Shown: piece after piece, positions 26,603-35,816 of the stretch
How positions within the stretch are numbered: position 1 is the first letter of the stretch
Layout of the letters: every line of letters begins with the position of its first letter
NCBI RefSeq assembly: GCF_000582785.1
Contig: NZ_HG931175.1
Span: 186,912 to 250,911, forward strand
DNA length: 64,000 nucleotides
Source of the DNA: Candidatus Blastococcus massiliensis AP3
Lineage (GTDB): Bacteria; Actinomycetota; Actinomycetes; Mycobacteriales; Geodermatophilaceae
Reading direction: 5' to 3'
Program-made: the position numbers and the translations under genes
The notes under the pieces: generated by a model
The model's input: the letters and a program-made list of their open reading frames with translations, nothing else
Databases searched by the model: none
Told to the model about the DNA's origin: nothing

Positions 26603-27030
26603 CCCTCGCGCGGTGGGGACGACGGTTGATCACCGGATCCGCCGTAGCGTCGGCGACCCTCCCCTGGCTCGCCGACTGGAACCACGGCCACACCTTCGGT
26701 CCCGAGTACGGTCCGCACGCCCGGTGGCACGGGACCTCCGAGGTCCTCGGTGCGACGGCGGAGGGAGTCCTCGCCCTCTGGCTGCTCCGTGCCGCCGGCG
26801 ACGAGCATCGGCCCGACGAGCGTCTGCTCGTCGCCGCCGCACTGCTGCCCATCGTCCGCTGGGCGCCGTTCAACCTCACGCTGCTGGTGCCCGGGACGTC
26901 CCCCTACGACCAGCACCGCATCCCGCAACGGGTCCTGGGCATGCCGGCCGCCCTGCTCAGCCAGGACCTCATCGCGGCCACCGCCGCCGCCGGGCTGCTT
27001 CTACGCCGCCTCGCCCGCCGGCGCCCGTAG
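26599..27030 (+). CDS. Small membrane protein coupled to MMPL pump
   Basis: A 143-residue protein with about four hydrophobic segments and a conserved-looking start LPWLADWNHGHTFGPEYGPHARWHGTSEV. The His/Asp/Trp-rich loop before the second helix suggests a membrane-edge site. I do not recognise the family. It starts inside the MMPL stop codon (ATGA), so it is probably an accessory to that pump. Confidence 0.75.
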   Translation: MTLARWGRRLITGSAVASATLPWLADWNHGHTFGPEYGPHARWHGTSEVLGATAEGVLALWLLRAAGDEHRPDERLLVAAALLPIVRWAPFNLTLLVPGTSPYDQHRIPQRVLGMPAALLSQDLIAATAAAGLLLRRLARRRP

Positions 27031-27078
27031 GGCCGCGGGCGGCCGGCCGTCCGGCCGCTCGGCGAGCGCTCTGCAGGT

Positions 27079-27807
27079 TCAGCCGGCAGCAGGGTCCCCG
27101 TCGTGGAGGTGGTGGGAGAAGAAGCCGAGGATCCGCCGCCAGGCGTCCTCCGCGGATGGATGGTGGTAGCCGAAGCCGGCCACCCGCTCGAGGACGGCGA
27201 GTGGCCCGGCGTTGTGCCGGTTCATGAAGGAGTGGCCGGCCTGTGGGTACTCCTTGACGTCGTGGTCGACCGCGAGGCCGGTCAAGGCCTCGTCCAATCG
27301 CTCGGCCGCACCGGGCAGGGTCCTGTCGCGACCCCCGTAGCTGGCCACCACGGGGCACGCGCCCTGCAGCACGCGCTCGAGGTCCGATGGGATCTGCCCG
27401 TAGTTCGGGGCCGAGGCGTCGAAGCCGCGGGTGGCTGCGAGCAGGGCGAAGCCGCCCCCCATGCAGAAGCCGAGGATTCCCACGCTCCCAGTGCAGTCGG
27501 AGCGCCCCGTGAGCCAGGAACGGGCAGCCGCCAGATCGTCGAAGGCCGGACCTTCTCCACGGGCCAGCGTCCGGAACGTCGAGCGAAGGCAGCGGACAGC
27601 TCCCCCGGCGCTGAACAGGTCCGGCGCCAGGGCCAGGTAGCCGCCGGCCGCCAGGCGGTCGGCCTGCTGCCGGGTGTCGTCGGTGAGTCCGAAGGCCTCG
27701 TGCACCACCACGACGCCGGGCCACGGGCCCGTGCCGACCGGCGGTACGGCGAGATAGGCCTTCAACTGCGAGGCGCTCGCGGCCCCGCCGATCGTCGTCT
27801 CGGGCAT
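27079..27807 (-). CDS. Dienelactone hydrolase-family protein
   Basis: A 242-residue alpha/beta hydrolase of the DLH family with the Cys nucleophile elbow GFCMGGG, acid residue in YGGRDRTLPG and His in AGHSFMNRH. DLH enzymes open lactone rings in aromatic degradation; many relatives have other ester substrates. ATG 27807 has a GGAGG site; the frame further upstream overlaps the next gene and is not conserved in style. It follows the BtrH-like gene by 52 bases. Confidence 0.88.
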   Translation of the reverse strand: MPETTIGGAASASQLKAYLAVPPVGTGPWPGVVVVHEAFGLTDDTRQQADRLAAGGYLALAPDLFSAGGAVRCLRSTFRTLARGEGPAFDDLAAARSWLTGRSDCTGSVGILGFCMGGGFALLAATRGFDASAPNYGQIPSDLERVLQGACPVVASYGGRDRTLPGAAERLDEALTGLAVDHDVKEYPQAGHSFMNRHNAGPLAVLERVAGFGYHHPSAEDAWRRILGFFSHHLHDGDPAAG

Positions 27808-27859
27808 CACGGCCTCCGGGGTCAAGTACCAGTCGATGAGCTGTGGGGCAGGCCCGGCG

Positions 27860-28933
27860 TCACATGGACGCCCGCAGTTCCTCGGCGGCCGCCTCCAGGA
27901 ACTCCACGGCCTCCTCCTCCAGGCCGGGCAACCGGTCGGCCACCTCCGCCACGGCAGCGACCCGGTCCGACAGCGGGGTGTCGACTCTGGCAGACCGGCC
28001 CAGCCGGCTCCAGCCTTCGGCGCACCTGTCGTAGGCGAGGCCCGCCTGTTCGCTCGCCGCGCTCCCCGTCCGCCTGGCCACGTCATGGCAGCACTCGGCC
28101 TGCAGCCGACGGAACAGCCCACCCCCGGTGCCCGCCTTCTCGATGAACACGGGGAGGGCAGCCAGCGCGGACTCCAGGGTCACGTCGTCGAGGACCTGCG
28201 GCCAGCGGGCCAGGTCGTCGGCGAATCGGCGGATGCCGGCCAGCCCGGCTGCACTGATCGAGCCCGGCGGCAGGTCAGGGCGGTTCGCCAGCCCGGAACC
28301 CCCGCTGCGCATCCCGGCCCCCGCGGCGGCGAACGCGTCCGCAGCGGTGGAGCGCAGGTCCGGAAGCCGCTCCGGCCACTCCACGGCGAACGTCGCGTGC
28401 CGTGTGGGCGCCGGGAACCCCGTCGAGCGGCGCGCCCGGGCCAGCGCCGCGTAGGGCACCTCCTGGACGTCCTCGCGGTCGTTGTCGACGACGTAGGCGA
28501 TCTCCCGCTCGTCGTCGTAGCCGACGATGACGACATCGTGCCGGCTCATCTGCAGCCGGACGCGGAGGTAAGGGAGCTCGGCGATGTCAGCCCACACCAT
28601 GACGGGCCGGCCGGCGACCAGCTCGTCGCGGACCCACTGCCACCCCAGCGCCTCATCATCGGTACGCCGCAGGTCCACGCCGGCTCCGAGGCGACCGAGC
28701 AGGTCCACCTCCATGTCTCCTCCCCTGCCGACGAGGTAGACCGGCGGGGTCAGGCCCGGCACCCGCATGTACGAGAAGTGCAGTGCACCACCGAGGCCGA
28801 ACACCAGGCCTTCCGCGGCCGCCTCCCCTCCCCAAGCAAGGCCGGCCCACTCCAGCAGATCCCGCAGGGCTCCGGATCCGCAGTGCCCGGCCATGCGGTG
28901 GGGGTAACCCTCCAGCAGCCGTCCCCCGGTCAC
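27860..28933 (-). CDS. BtrH N-terminal-domain protein (DUF4872-like)
   Basis: A 357-residue protein whose N-terminal half matches the BtrH-type papain-like acyltransferase/peptidase fold: MAGHCGSGALRDLLEWAG, with a likely nucleophilic Cys in HCGSGAL, then SRHDVVIVGYDDE with the probable catalytic His. The C-terminal half is helical, as in DUF4872. BtrH itself transfers an acyl side chain in butirosin synthesis; here the substrate is unknown. Starts within the stop of the thioesterase gene (ATGA). Confidence 0.75.
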   Translation of the reverse strand: MTGGRLLEGYPHRMAGHCGSGALRDLLEWAGLAWGGEAAAEGLVFGLGGALHFSYMRVPGLTPPVYLVGRGGDMEVDLLGRLGAGVDLRRTDDEALGWQWVRDELVAGRPVMVWADIAELPYLRVRLQMSRHDVVIVGYDDEREIAYVVDNDREDVQEVPYAALARARRSTGFPAPTRHATFAVEWPERLPDLRSTAADAFAAAGAGMRSGGSGLANRPDLPPGSISAAGLAGIRRFADDLARWPQVLDDVTLESALAALPVFIEKAGTGGGLFRRLQAECCHDVARRTGSAASEQAGLAYDRCAEGWSRLGRSARVDTPLSDRVAAVAEVADRLPGLEEEAVEFLEAAAEELRASM

Positions 28934-29436
28934 GGTGCCACCCTCACCACGTCGCCGCCGCCACGAGCGAAGTGCTCCCGGCCGACGACGACGAAGACGG
29001 CGTTCGCTTCGACGACGAGCGCGCCCCCCTCGTCGGTGCCCTGCGCCCGGACGAACAGCTTCCTGCCCTCCCGGCGCTGTAGTCCGGCCTCGAGCAGATA
29101 CGGGGTTCCGAGCAGCACCGGCGCCCGGTAACCGACCTCGAGATGGCGGGTGACAGCGGGCTCCCCGATCCGGTAGAGGAGGAAGCCGAACAGGTCGTCC
29201 AGCACCGTGGCGACCGCGCCACCGTGCGCGATGCCCGGCGCGCCGACATGCCGCTCGTCGAAGGCGTGCTCGGCGCGGACCGCGTCCCCTTCTCGCCAGA
29301 CCTGCAGGTGGTGGCCGTGTGGGTTCTCCGGGCCACAGCCGAGGCAGCGTGGATGGTGCGGGGGCAGGTCTCGGGCATGGTCGTGCCCGGCGAACCCCCG
29401 CGCCCAGTCGCCGACCACCGAATTCACGTCGTCCAC
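28930..29436 (-). CDS. PaaI/hotdog-fold thioesterase
   Basis: About 168 residues. A hotdog fold acyl-CoA thioesterase of the PaaI type: CLGCGPENPHG near the start, then APGIAHGGAVATVLDDLFGFLL, which contains the catalytic HGG-x4-DD region. An AGGAGG site stands before three GTG codons in a row (29442, 29439, 29436); spacing favours the last. It is coupled to the BtrH-like gene and follows the acyl-CoA ligase gene on the same strand. Confidence 0.85.
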   Translation of the reverse strand: MDDVNSVVGDWARGFAGHDHARDLPPHHPRCLGCGPENPHGHHLQVWREGDAVRAEHAFDERHVGAPGIAHGGAVATVLDDLFGFLLYRIGEPAVTRHLEVGYRAPVLLGTPYLLEAGLQRREGRKLFVRAQGTDEGGALVVEANAVFVVVGREHFARGGGDVVRVAP

Positions 29437-29548
29437 CACCACTGCCTCCTGTCGGACCCGTCTGATTGAGATTTCACGCGTGCACACTCCGGCCCGTGCG
29501 TCCCGGCGAGCCGGATGGGGGCAACTTCGGCGTCGCCGACCGGCGTGC

Positions 29549-31096
29549 TCAGCGGTGTACCGCCGCTTCTCCTCCGCCGTGCTGCTGCCGCAACACCGTC
29601 TTCAGCACCTTGCCGGTGGCGTTGCGCGGGAGCTCGGCGACGAACTCGACCCGCGTGGGGCACTTGAAGTGTGCGAGCCGTTCGCGGGCGTACGCGATCA
29701 GTTCCTCGGCCGTCGTCGCGGCGCCGTCCTGGAGCGCGACGACGGCCACCGGTGTCTCCCCCCAGCGGTCGTGGGGGACGCCGACGACAGCCACCTCGCG
29801 GACGGAATCATGCCGGTAGAGCACCTGCTCGGCCTCGATGGGGTACACGTTCTCGCCACCGGTGATGATCATGTCCTTCTTGCGGTCGACGAGCGTCATG
29901 AAGCCCTCGGGGTCCATGCGCCCGAGGTCGCCGGTGTGGAACCACCCACCGCGGAATGCCTCGGCCGTGGCCTCCGGTAGACCCCAGTAGCCGGCGAACA
30001 CGTTGGGTCCGCGCAGCACGAGCTCTCCGACCTCCCCGGTGCGGACGTCCCTGTCGGCGTCATCGACGATGCGCGCCCGGACGTGGAACATCGGCCGGCC
30101 GATGGAACCCGCCTTCTCCTTGACGTGGTCGGCGTCCAGCACTGACACACCGGGCGCTGTCTCGGTCATCCCGAAGCCCTCCTGGAAGGGCAGTCCCTTC
30201 CCCTGGAAGAAGTCGATGACCGGCAGCGGGCACGGCGCTCCCCCGGACACTGCCAGCTCCAGCGACGACAGGTCGAAGTCGTCCAAACCGGGCACCGACA
30301 TGAGCGCCGCCCACATCGCCGGGACCATGAACTGCACGGTGGTCCGCTCCCGGGACATGGCCTCCACGGTCCGGAGCGGATCGAACGACGGCAGCAGGAC
30401 GTTGGTCCCGCCGACGTAGAGCAGCGGCAGCGTGTGGACACCCAGGCCACCGATGTGGAACATCGGCGCCACTGTCACCGTGACGTCGCTCTCGCGAAGC
30501 CCTCGGCCGAAGGAGAGACTGTTCACGACGTTCCACAGGTGGTTGTCGTGGGTCAGCATCGCCCCCTTGGGACGTCCCGTGGTCCCGGACGTGTACATCA
30601 GACAGGACAGGTCCCGACGGTCGACGTCGGTATCCACGGGCCGGGGATCGCCGCTGCTCAGCACCTGCTCGTAGTCGAGCTCCCCGTCCTCGGGCTCTCC
30701 GCCGACGACCAGGCGGGACCGGACCCGCACCCCGTCCGCGGTGACTGCTGCGCGCGCCACTGGCGCGAGGGGCGCCGAGTACACGAAGGTGTCCGACCCA
30801 GAGTCGACCAGGAGGTAGGCGACCTCCGCCGGCCCGAGCCGCACGTTCATGGGCACGAACACAGCCCCCAGCTTCGCGGTGGCCAGCATGGTCTCGAGGA
30901 ACGCTGTGCTGTTGAGCAGGAGCCCGGCGACCCGGTCCCCTTGGCGGACCCCGAGCGCACGCAGCGCTCGGGCCAGCTGATCGATGTTCCTGTCCAGCTC
31001 GGCATAGGTGAGGCGCCGGTTTCCGTCCACCAGTGCGAGCCGGTCCCCGGACAGGAACGCCCTCGTGGCGACCCAGCCACCGATTCCCTCGTCCAT
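29549..31096 (-). CDS. Acyl-CoA synthetase (AMP-forming)
   Basis: A 515-residue ANL-superfamily ligase that activates a carboxylic acid as acyl-AMP and then acyl-CoA. Motifs: P-loop YTSGTTGRPKGA, GFGMTET, YWGLPEAT, GWFHTGDLG, the hinge DRKKDMIITGGENVYP and the catalytic Lys in PRNATGK. Closest in feel to fatty-acid or aromatic-acid ligases. ATG 31096 is divergent from a TetR gene, with two perfect palindromes between them. Confidence 0.92.
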   Translation of the reverse strand: MDEGIGGWVATRAFLSGDRLALVDGNRRLTYAELDRNIDQLARALRALGVRQGDRVAGLLLNSTAFLETMLATAKLGAVFVPMNVRLGPAEVAYLLVDSGSDTFVYSAPLAPVARAAVTADGVRVRSRLVVGGEPEDGELDYEQVLSSGDPRPVDTDVDRRDLSCLMYTSGTTGRPKGAMLTHDNHLWNVVNSLSFGRGLRESDVTVTVAPMFHIGGLGVHTLPLLYVGGTNVLLPSFDPLRTVEAMSRERTTVQFMVPAMWAALMSVPGLDDFDLSSLELAVSGGAPCPLPVIDFFQGKGLPFQEGFGMTETAPGVSVLDADHVKEKAGSIGRPMFHVRARIVDDADRDVRTGEVGELVLRGPNVFAGYWGLPEATAEAFRGGWFHTGDLGRMDPEGFMTLVDRKKDMIITGGENVYPIEAEQVLYRHDSVREVAVVGVPHDRWGETPVAVVALQDGAATTAEELIAYARERLAHFKCPTRVEFVAELPRNATGKVLKTVLRQQHGGGEAAVHR

Positions 31097-31125
31097 GCGC
31101 CACCCTCTTCGTCGGGACAACAGTC

Positions 31126-31174
31126 CGTGACCCAGGTCACGGCAGCTTGGTCCAAACTTGACGGTGTCGTCAAG
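31126..31174. promoter_or_regulatory. Two perfect operators between acyl-CoA ligase and TetR
   Basis: CGTGACC-CA-GGTCACG spans 31126-31141 and CTTGACG-GTGT-CGTCAAG spans 31157-31174; both are perfect 7-bp-arm palindromes. The second recurs with one mismatch upstream of the acyl-CoA dehydrogenase (34300-34317), which marks it as the likely TetR site. Confidence 0.75.
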
Positions 31175-31209
31175 ATGGAGCCCGCGGCCATCGGCGGAAG
31201 GGACGGAGC

Positions 31210-31878
31210 ATGACCTCGGCAGGACCTGCGTCACCTCCGGCCACGGCGCGTGGCCGCCGCACCCGATCCGCACTGCTGACGGCCGGACGGCAGCTGTTCG
31301 AGGAGTGCGGGTTCTCCGCCGTGGGGATCGATGACATCGCCTTACGCGCGGGGGTCTCCCACGGCACGTTCTACACGTGGTTCGACTCCAAGGAGACGTT
31401 GCTCCGCGAGATCGTCAGCGAGGTCGCCGCAGAGGTCTTCTCGGCGACCTCGATCGGTACCCGCCTGCCGGCCAAAGCTGCGTACGCGCGCATCGAGGCC
31501 GCCAACCGGTCCTTCCTGCGTGCTGTCACCCGGCACTCCCGCATCCTCCGAGTGCTGGACTCGCTGGCGGACACCCAGGAGGACTTCCGACAGCTCCGCT
31601 CGGAGATGCGTGAGTCGTTCGTCCAGCGTGGGATGGAGGGCCTGATCCGGCTGCAGGAGCTGGGCCTGGCCGACCCGCTGCTGCCACCGCGGGCGACGGC
31701 CAGCGCGCTGGGCGCGATGGTGGAGTCCTTCGCCCACGTGTGGCAGGACCCGGTGGAAGAACTCGACGAAGCCGCCGCCGTCGACGTCCTCACCCGGTTG
31801 TGGGCGGGGGCGATAGGTCTGGCGCCGCCGGCCCGACCCGCCGGTGAAGGCACCGCCGAGAGCCCCGGCGCGGGCTGA
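31210..31878 (+). CDS. TetR-family regulator of the acyl-CoA genes
   Basis: A 222-residue TetR protein with HTH IDDIALRAGVSHGTFYTWFDSKETLLREIV and a helical ligand domain. ATG 31210 stands close after the CTTGACG palindrome, so it is probably autoregulated. The same operator near 34300 suggests it also controls the acyl-CoA dehydrogenase, making a small lipid-catabolism regulon with an acyl-CoA as plausible ligand. Confidence 0.88.
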   Translation: MTSAGPASPPATARGRRTRSALLTAGRQLFEECGFSAVGIDDIALRAGVSHGTFYTWFDSKETLLREIVSEVAAEVFSATSIGTRLPAKAAYARIEAANRSFLRAVTRHSRILRVLDSLADTQEDFRQLRSEMRESFVQRGMEGLIRLQELGLADPLLPPRATASALGAMVESFAHVWQDPVEELDEAAAVDVLTRLWAGAIGLAPPARPAGEGTAESPGAG

Positions 31879-31922
31879 CCCTGCTGGGACCGCCGAGGGA
31901 CCGCGCGGGGCGGCCCGGCCGG

Positions 31923-32987
31923 TCAGTGCTGCACCCAATGCCACGGCGTCTCGCGGCTGCGCCGCACCCGACCCCTGCTCTCCAGGAGAACCAGGTGCGC
32001 CAGGGTCTCGGCAACAGCCGCTCTGCGCATGAAACCCGAGATCTGCTGCCATGGCCGCGACCAGCTCAGCGCGGCGGTCAGCTCCCAGGTCGTGGGCGCC
32101 GTCGTCACAGCAGCGTGGATCTCCTGCAGTCGGGCGTCGTGGTGGCCCACCAGCGCCGACACGCGCGCCGCCAGACCGGCGAAGCGGTACTCGTGCCCGG
32201 GCAGCACCTCGTCCAGGTGGGAGTCCAGCGCCCCGACACGCGCCAGGGAATCGATGAAGTCGGCCAGCGGGTTGCCGCCCGACTGCGCGTGCACCCCGAT
32301 GTTGGGTGTGATGCGGGGCAGGACGTGGTCGCCGGAGAAGAGGAGGCGACGACGGTGCTCGTGGAAGCACAGGTGCCCGGGCGAATGGCCGGGAGTGTGC
32401 ACGGCACGCAGATCCCATCCAGGCAAGGGCAGCCGGTCACCGTCGCGGATGAGGCGGTCCGGTTCGGCCTGGCGGACGTAGTCGGCGATCTGCAGCGAGG
32501 CCCCGGACAGGACCCGGAGCTCGTCCTCGGGCACTCCGCAGTTCCGCAGCAGTGCGACCATGCCCTCCAGCAGGTCGGTGATGCCGGCCCCGTACCGGGC
32601 CGGCAGCAGCGCAGCGTCGTCGGGATGCAGCCCCACCCAGGCCCCTGACGCCTCACGGACCCGGCCCGCCAGGCCGTAGTGATCGGGATGGATGTGCGTC
32701 ACCATGACGCCGCGGACGTCGGCGACCACGTACCCCGCCGTCGCCAGGCCCTGGGTGAGGGCTTGCCAGGCGTCGTCGGTGTCCCACCCGGCGTCGATCA
32801 GTGCCACCCCGTCATCGAGCTCGAGGGCGTAGACGAGGACGTAGCGCAGGGGGCTGTCGGGAATGGGCACCGGGATCGACCACAGCCCCTGCTGGACCCG
32901 CTCCACCGGCGGCAGTACGTTTTCGACCCACGCCCGTTGCTGCTTGACGCCGGTGACCCACAACGGGCCGGCGGACCCCGCGGTCAC
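31923..32987 (-). CDS. MBL-fold metallo-hydrolase
   Basis: A 354-residue metallo-beta-lactamase-fold hydrolase with the metal motif THIHPDHYG, then HTPGHSPGHLCF and SGDHVLPRI, and a C-terminal winged-helix-like extension (about 260-350) typical of the LACTB2/beta-lactamase-like-2 group. Likely an ester or thioester hydrolase acting with the acyl-CoA dehydrogenase. GTG 32987 overlaps that gene's stop (GTGA). Confidence 0.87.
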   Translation of the reverse strand: MTAGSAGPLWVTGVKQQRAWVENVLPPVERVQQGLWSIPVPIPDSPLRYVLVYALELDDGVALIDAGWDTDDAWQALTQGLATAGYVVADVRGVMVTHIHPDHYGLAGRVREASGAWVGLHPDDAALLPARYGAGITDLLEGMVALLRNCGVPEDELRVLSGASLQIADYVRQAEPDRLIRDGDRLPLPGWDLRAVHTPGHSPGHLCFHEHRRRLLFSGDHVLPRITPNIGVHAQSGGNPLADFIDSLARVGALDSHLDEVLPGHEYRFAGLAARVSALVGHHDARLQEIHAAVTTAPTTWELTAALSWSRPWQQISGFMRRAAVAETLAHLVLLESRGRVRRSRETPWHWVQH

Positions 32988-34153
32988 AGACCCATCCGCT
33001 TGCTGATGACCTCGTTCATGATCTCGTTCGCCCCGCCGCCGATGCCGAGTATCCGGGCGTCCCGGTAGTGCCGTTCGACCTCCGACTCCCGCATGTATCC
33101 CATGCCGCCGAAGATCTGCACCGCCTCGTCAACCACGAAGTCACAGGCGTAGACGGCGGTGTTCTTCGCCATCGACACCTCGGTGACGACGTCCTCCCCG
33201 GCCAGGTAGCGCTGCGCCACAGCTCGCGTGTAGGTGCGGGCGACGTCGACCTGACGCGCCATCTCGGCGAGCTTGTGCCGGATCACCTGTCGAGAGGAGA
33301 GCGGCCGCCCGAAGGTCTCCCGGTCCCGCGCCCACCCGAGGGCCAGGTCCAGGGCGCGGGCCGCGGTGGCGTAGGCCTGGACTGCCAGGCCGATCCGCTC
33401 GCTCTGGAACTGCTGCATGATCTGCACGAAGCCGGAGTTCTCTGTGCCCACCAGCTGCGCGGCCGGCACGCGGACGTCGGTGAAGGCCAGCTCGGCTGTG
33501 TCGCTGCACCGCCAGCCCATCTTGTCCAGCCGCCGGGAGACGCTGAACCCGGGCGTGTTCGTGTCGATGACGAGCAGCGAGACACCGCCGTGACCCGGTC
33601 CGCCGGTGCGCACAGCGGTGGTCACGAAGTCGGCGCGGACCCCGCTGGTGATGAAGGTCTTGGCTCCGTTGACCACGTACTCGTCGCCTTCGCGCACGGC
33701 CCGGGTGCGCAGATTTGCGACATCCGAGCCCCCGCCGGGCTCGGTCACCGCGAGCGAACCGATCAGCTCCCCGGCCAGCGTGGGTCGGACGTAGCGGTCG
33801 ACCAGCTCGGCGCTGCCGTGGGCGGCGATGTGCGGCACGGCGATGCCGTGGGTGAACAGCGAGGCACAGACACCTGTGGACCCACCCCCGTGCAGGATCT
33901 CCTCGGTCATGACCGCCGAGTCGATCGCGTTGCCGCCGCTGCCGCCCACCTCTTCGGCGAACCCGACGCCGAGCAGGCCCGCGCCGGCCGCCTTACGGTG
34001 CAGATCGCGCGGCAGCTCGCCATCCCGTTCCCACTCGGCCATGTTCGGAGCGATCTCCCGGGCCACGAAGTCGCGGGCGAGCCGGCGGAGGGCCACCCGC
34101 TCGGGCGTGCTCCATGGGTCGGGGGCGTGCGCGGTGACGTCGGTAGGGCTCAT
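32984..34153 (-). CDS. Acyl-CoA dehydrogenase
   Basis: A 389-residue flavoprotein that makes the alpha-beta double bond of an acyl-CoA. Family motifs: SLAVTEPGGGSDVANLRT, NGAKTFITSGV, KMGWRCSDTAEL and the C-terminal QIFGGMGYMRESEVERHYRDARI. The catalytic Glu region reads DEAVQIFGG. ATG 34153 has a GGAGAG site. It is coupled to the MBL hydrolase. A CTTGACG-type operator lies about 150 bases upstream. Confidence 0.92.
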   Translation of the reverse strand: MSPTDVTAHAPDPWSTPERVALRRLARDFVAREIAPNMAEWERDGELPRDLHRKAAGAGLLGVGFAEEVGGSGGNAIDSAVMTEEILHGGGSTGVCASLFTHGIAVPHIAAHGSAELVDRYVRPTLAGELIGSLAVTEPGGGSDVANLRTRAVREGDEYVVNGAKTFITSGVRADFVTTAVRTGGPGHGGVSLLVIDTNTPGFSVSRRLDKMGWRCSDTAELAFTDVRVPAAQLVGTENSGFVQIMQQFQSERIGLAVQAYATAARALDLALGWARDRETFGRPLSSRQVIRHKLAEMARQVDVARTYTRAVAQRYLAGEDVVTEVSMAKNTAVYACDFVVDEAVQIFGGMGYMRESEVERHYRDARILGIGGGANEIMNEVISKRMGL

Positions 34154-34514
34154 GACTGCTCTCCTCCGGTCGGTCCTCCCGCAGCTGGTACACAGGCGGC
34201 CGCGTGCATGTCGAGCAGGGCCGCGATGCACCCTCCGCGCCTCGAACGACGTGAGCCACTACGACACCTCAAGCAGGTCGTAGGGACGGCCACGGAGGAC
34301 TTGACGTCACCGTCAGGTTAGTCGTCCGTGGATGTGGCGCACAACACCCGCATCGTTCGCGCCGGCCATTCCGACAGCGGACTCGCAGCGCCGAGAGGCT
34401 CCGGTTGCGCTGGCTGCAGCGGTGGCGGATGTCGGCTCCACTACGCGCGATCCACCACGTCCTGCGGGAGCGGGAGTACCGCCAGATCGCCCACCAGTGC
34501 GGTAGGGAGAACGC
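34154..34514. promoter_or_regulatory. Divergent control region with TetR-type site
   Basis: The 361-base gap holds CTTGACG-TCAC-CGTCAGG at 34300-34317, matching the ligase/TetR operator at 31157-31174 except for one base in one arm. It is placed to serve the acyl-CoA dehydrogenase and perhaps the EthD gene. No gene is seen in the gap, though a short frame near 34240-34285 ends SNDVSHYDTSS, echoing the EthD C-terminus. Confidence 0.6.
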
Positions 34515-34826
34515 ATGACGCACAGATTGCTCGTCCAGTACGGCCGTCCGACGGACCCTTCTGCGTTCGACCAGCACTACCGCGACGTCCACGTCCCGCT
34601 CGCACGGAAGATCCCCGGCGTGGTGCGCTTCGACATCGGCCACGCCAACGCTCTGGACGGCGACACCGCGCCGTACCTGGTTGCCGTGCTCGACTTCGCC
34701 TCCGCCGAGGCGTTCGCTTCCGGCATGGGGTCCCCCGAGGGCACGGCCGCCGCCGGCGACGTGCCGAACTTCGCCACCGGCGGCGCGAGCATGAGCCACT
34801 ACGACATAGAGGACTTCACTCCCTGA
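34515..34826 (+). CDS. EthD-family protein
   Basis: A 103-residue ferredoxin-like alpha+beta-barrel protein of the EthD family (FDQHYRDVHVPLARKIPGVVRF and the C-terminal MSHYDIEDF). Members act as small accessory enzymes or chaperones in degradation pathways. A GGGAG site precedes ATG 34515. It is divergent from the acyl-CoA dehydrogenase and may share its regulator. Precise role unknown. Confidence 0.85.
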   Translation: MTHRLLVQYGRPTDPSAFDQHYRDVHVPLARKIPGVVRFDIGHANALDGDTAPYLVAVLDFASAEAFASGMGSPEGTAAAGDVPNFATGGASMSHYDIEDFTP

Positions 34827-34908
34827 GCTGCCGGGTGCCGTCCTCCGGTGCGACGGGGGACGGCACCCGCGTCGGTCCAGGGGACTGCGCTCCCTCGACC
34901 GATTTCCC

Positions 34909-35390
34909 ATTGCCGGCGGGCGCGGGAGGCGGCGGCGGCTCTACCGTCGCACCGGTGGGGGGGGCTCCGGTGCCGGGTCCCGGGGGCGAGCGGGGCCGCG
35001 ACGCGGGCCCCTGCTCGTCGCCACCGCCTCCGGCACGGTGCTGAACCCGCTCAATTCCTCGCTGATCGCCGTCGCCCTGATCCAGCTGGCGGAGGACTTC
35101 GAGCTGTTGTTCGCCTGCGTCTCCTGGATGATCTCGCTGTTCCACCTGACCAGCGCGGTGGCCCAGCCGGTCTCCGGCCGGCTCGGAGACGTGTTCGGGC
35201 CACGCCGACTGTTCCTCGCGGGGCTCGCGCCGGTCGGCCTGGCCAGCCCGCGGCGCCGCTCTCCCCCGAACTTCGCCACGCTCCTGGCCATCCGGGCGGT
35301 CCAGGCGCTGGGCAGCTCCGCGATCTACCCCCTCCGGCATGGCGATCATCCGCCGGCTGGTCGTGGAGGGCCGGGCCCGCGCGCTGGCCG
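34909..35390 (+). pseudogene. 5' part of a broken MFS transporter
   Basis: Reads VLNPLNSSLIAVALIQLAED, then MISLFHLTSAVAQPVSGRLGDVFGPRRLFL and ATLLAIRAVQALGSSAIYP, which is the first four helices and the loop-2/3 motif of a major facilitator. The frame is disturbed near 35240-35270 and again at about 35335, and homology ends at about 35385 in a sequence belonging to aroA on the other strand. The upstream start is unclear (TTG 34909 is the only in-frame candidate noted). The 3' part lies at 37620-37944; about 250 codons between are missing. Confidence 0.7.
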
Positions 35391-35774
35391 TCGATCAGCC
35401 CGGCGTTGGGGCGGTCGTGCAGGTCGCGGGTCGCCGTCCACGGTGACCGGGCCGTCGGCGAGGGCGGCCACCGGGGGGAGGAACCGCAGCACCGTGCCGG
35501 CCAGCCCGGCGTCGACCGTGACCGGACCGCTGAGCGTTCCGGGTGCGACCAGCCAGTCGCTGCCGTCGACGTCGTCGATGCCGACTCAGAGTGCGCCCAG
35601 GCCTGCGGCCATGAGGTCGGTGTCGCGCGCCCTGAGGGGGTGCACGAGCCGACTGGGGCCGTCCGCCAGCGCGGCGAGCACGAGTGCCCGGGCGGTCAGC
35701 GACTTCGACCCGGGCAGGGACACGACGGCGTCGACCGGAGCAGGGTGGTGCGGCGCGGGCCAGACGTCTCTCAC
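35375..35774 (-). pseudogene. Truncated aroA (EPSP synthase) fragment
   Basis: Starts at 35774 and reads [20 protein letters not shown], then [20 protein letters not shown] and [12 protein letters not shown], which is the N-terminus of 3-phosphoshikimate 1-carboxyvinyltransferase. A TGA at 35586-35588 interrupts it, after which the same frame continues [16 protein letters not shown] and [19 protein letters not shown]. After a further frame change the homology ends near 35375. Some 300 C-terminal residues are absent. A functional copy must exist elsewhere, since aroA is normally essential. Confidence 0.75.
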
Positions 35775-35816
35775 GAGGTCAGTCTGCCCGCCCGCGCCGC
35801 ACCTCCCCGCACGTGC

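Noticed and set aside
34200..34290. Relic of a second EthD gene (SNDVSHYDTSS)
   Set aside because: The resemblance to MSHYDIEDF is only a few residues and no upstream EthD sequence was found; chance is likely.
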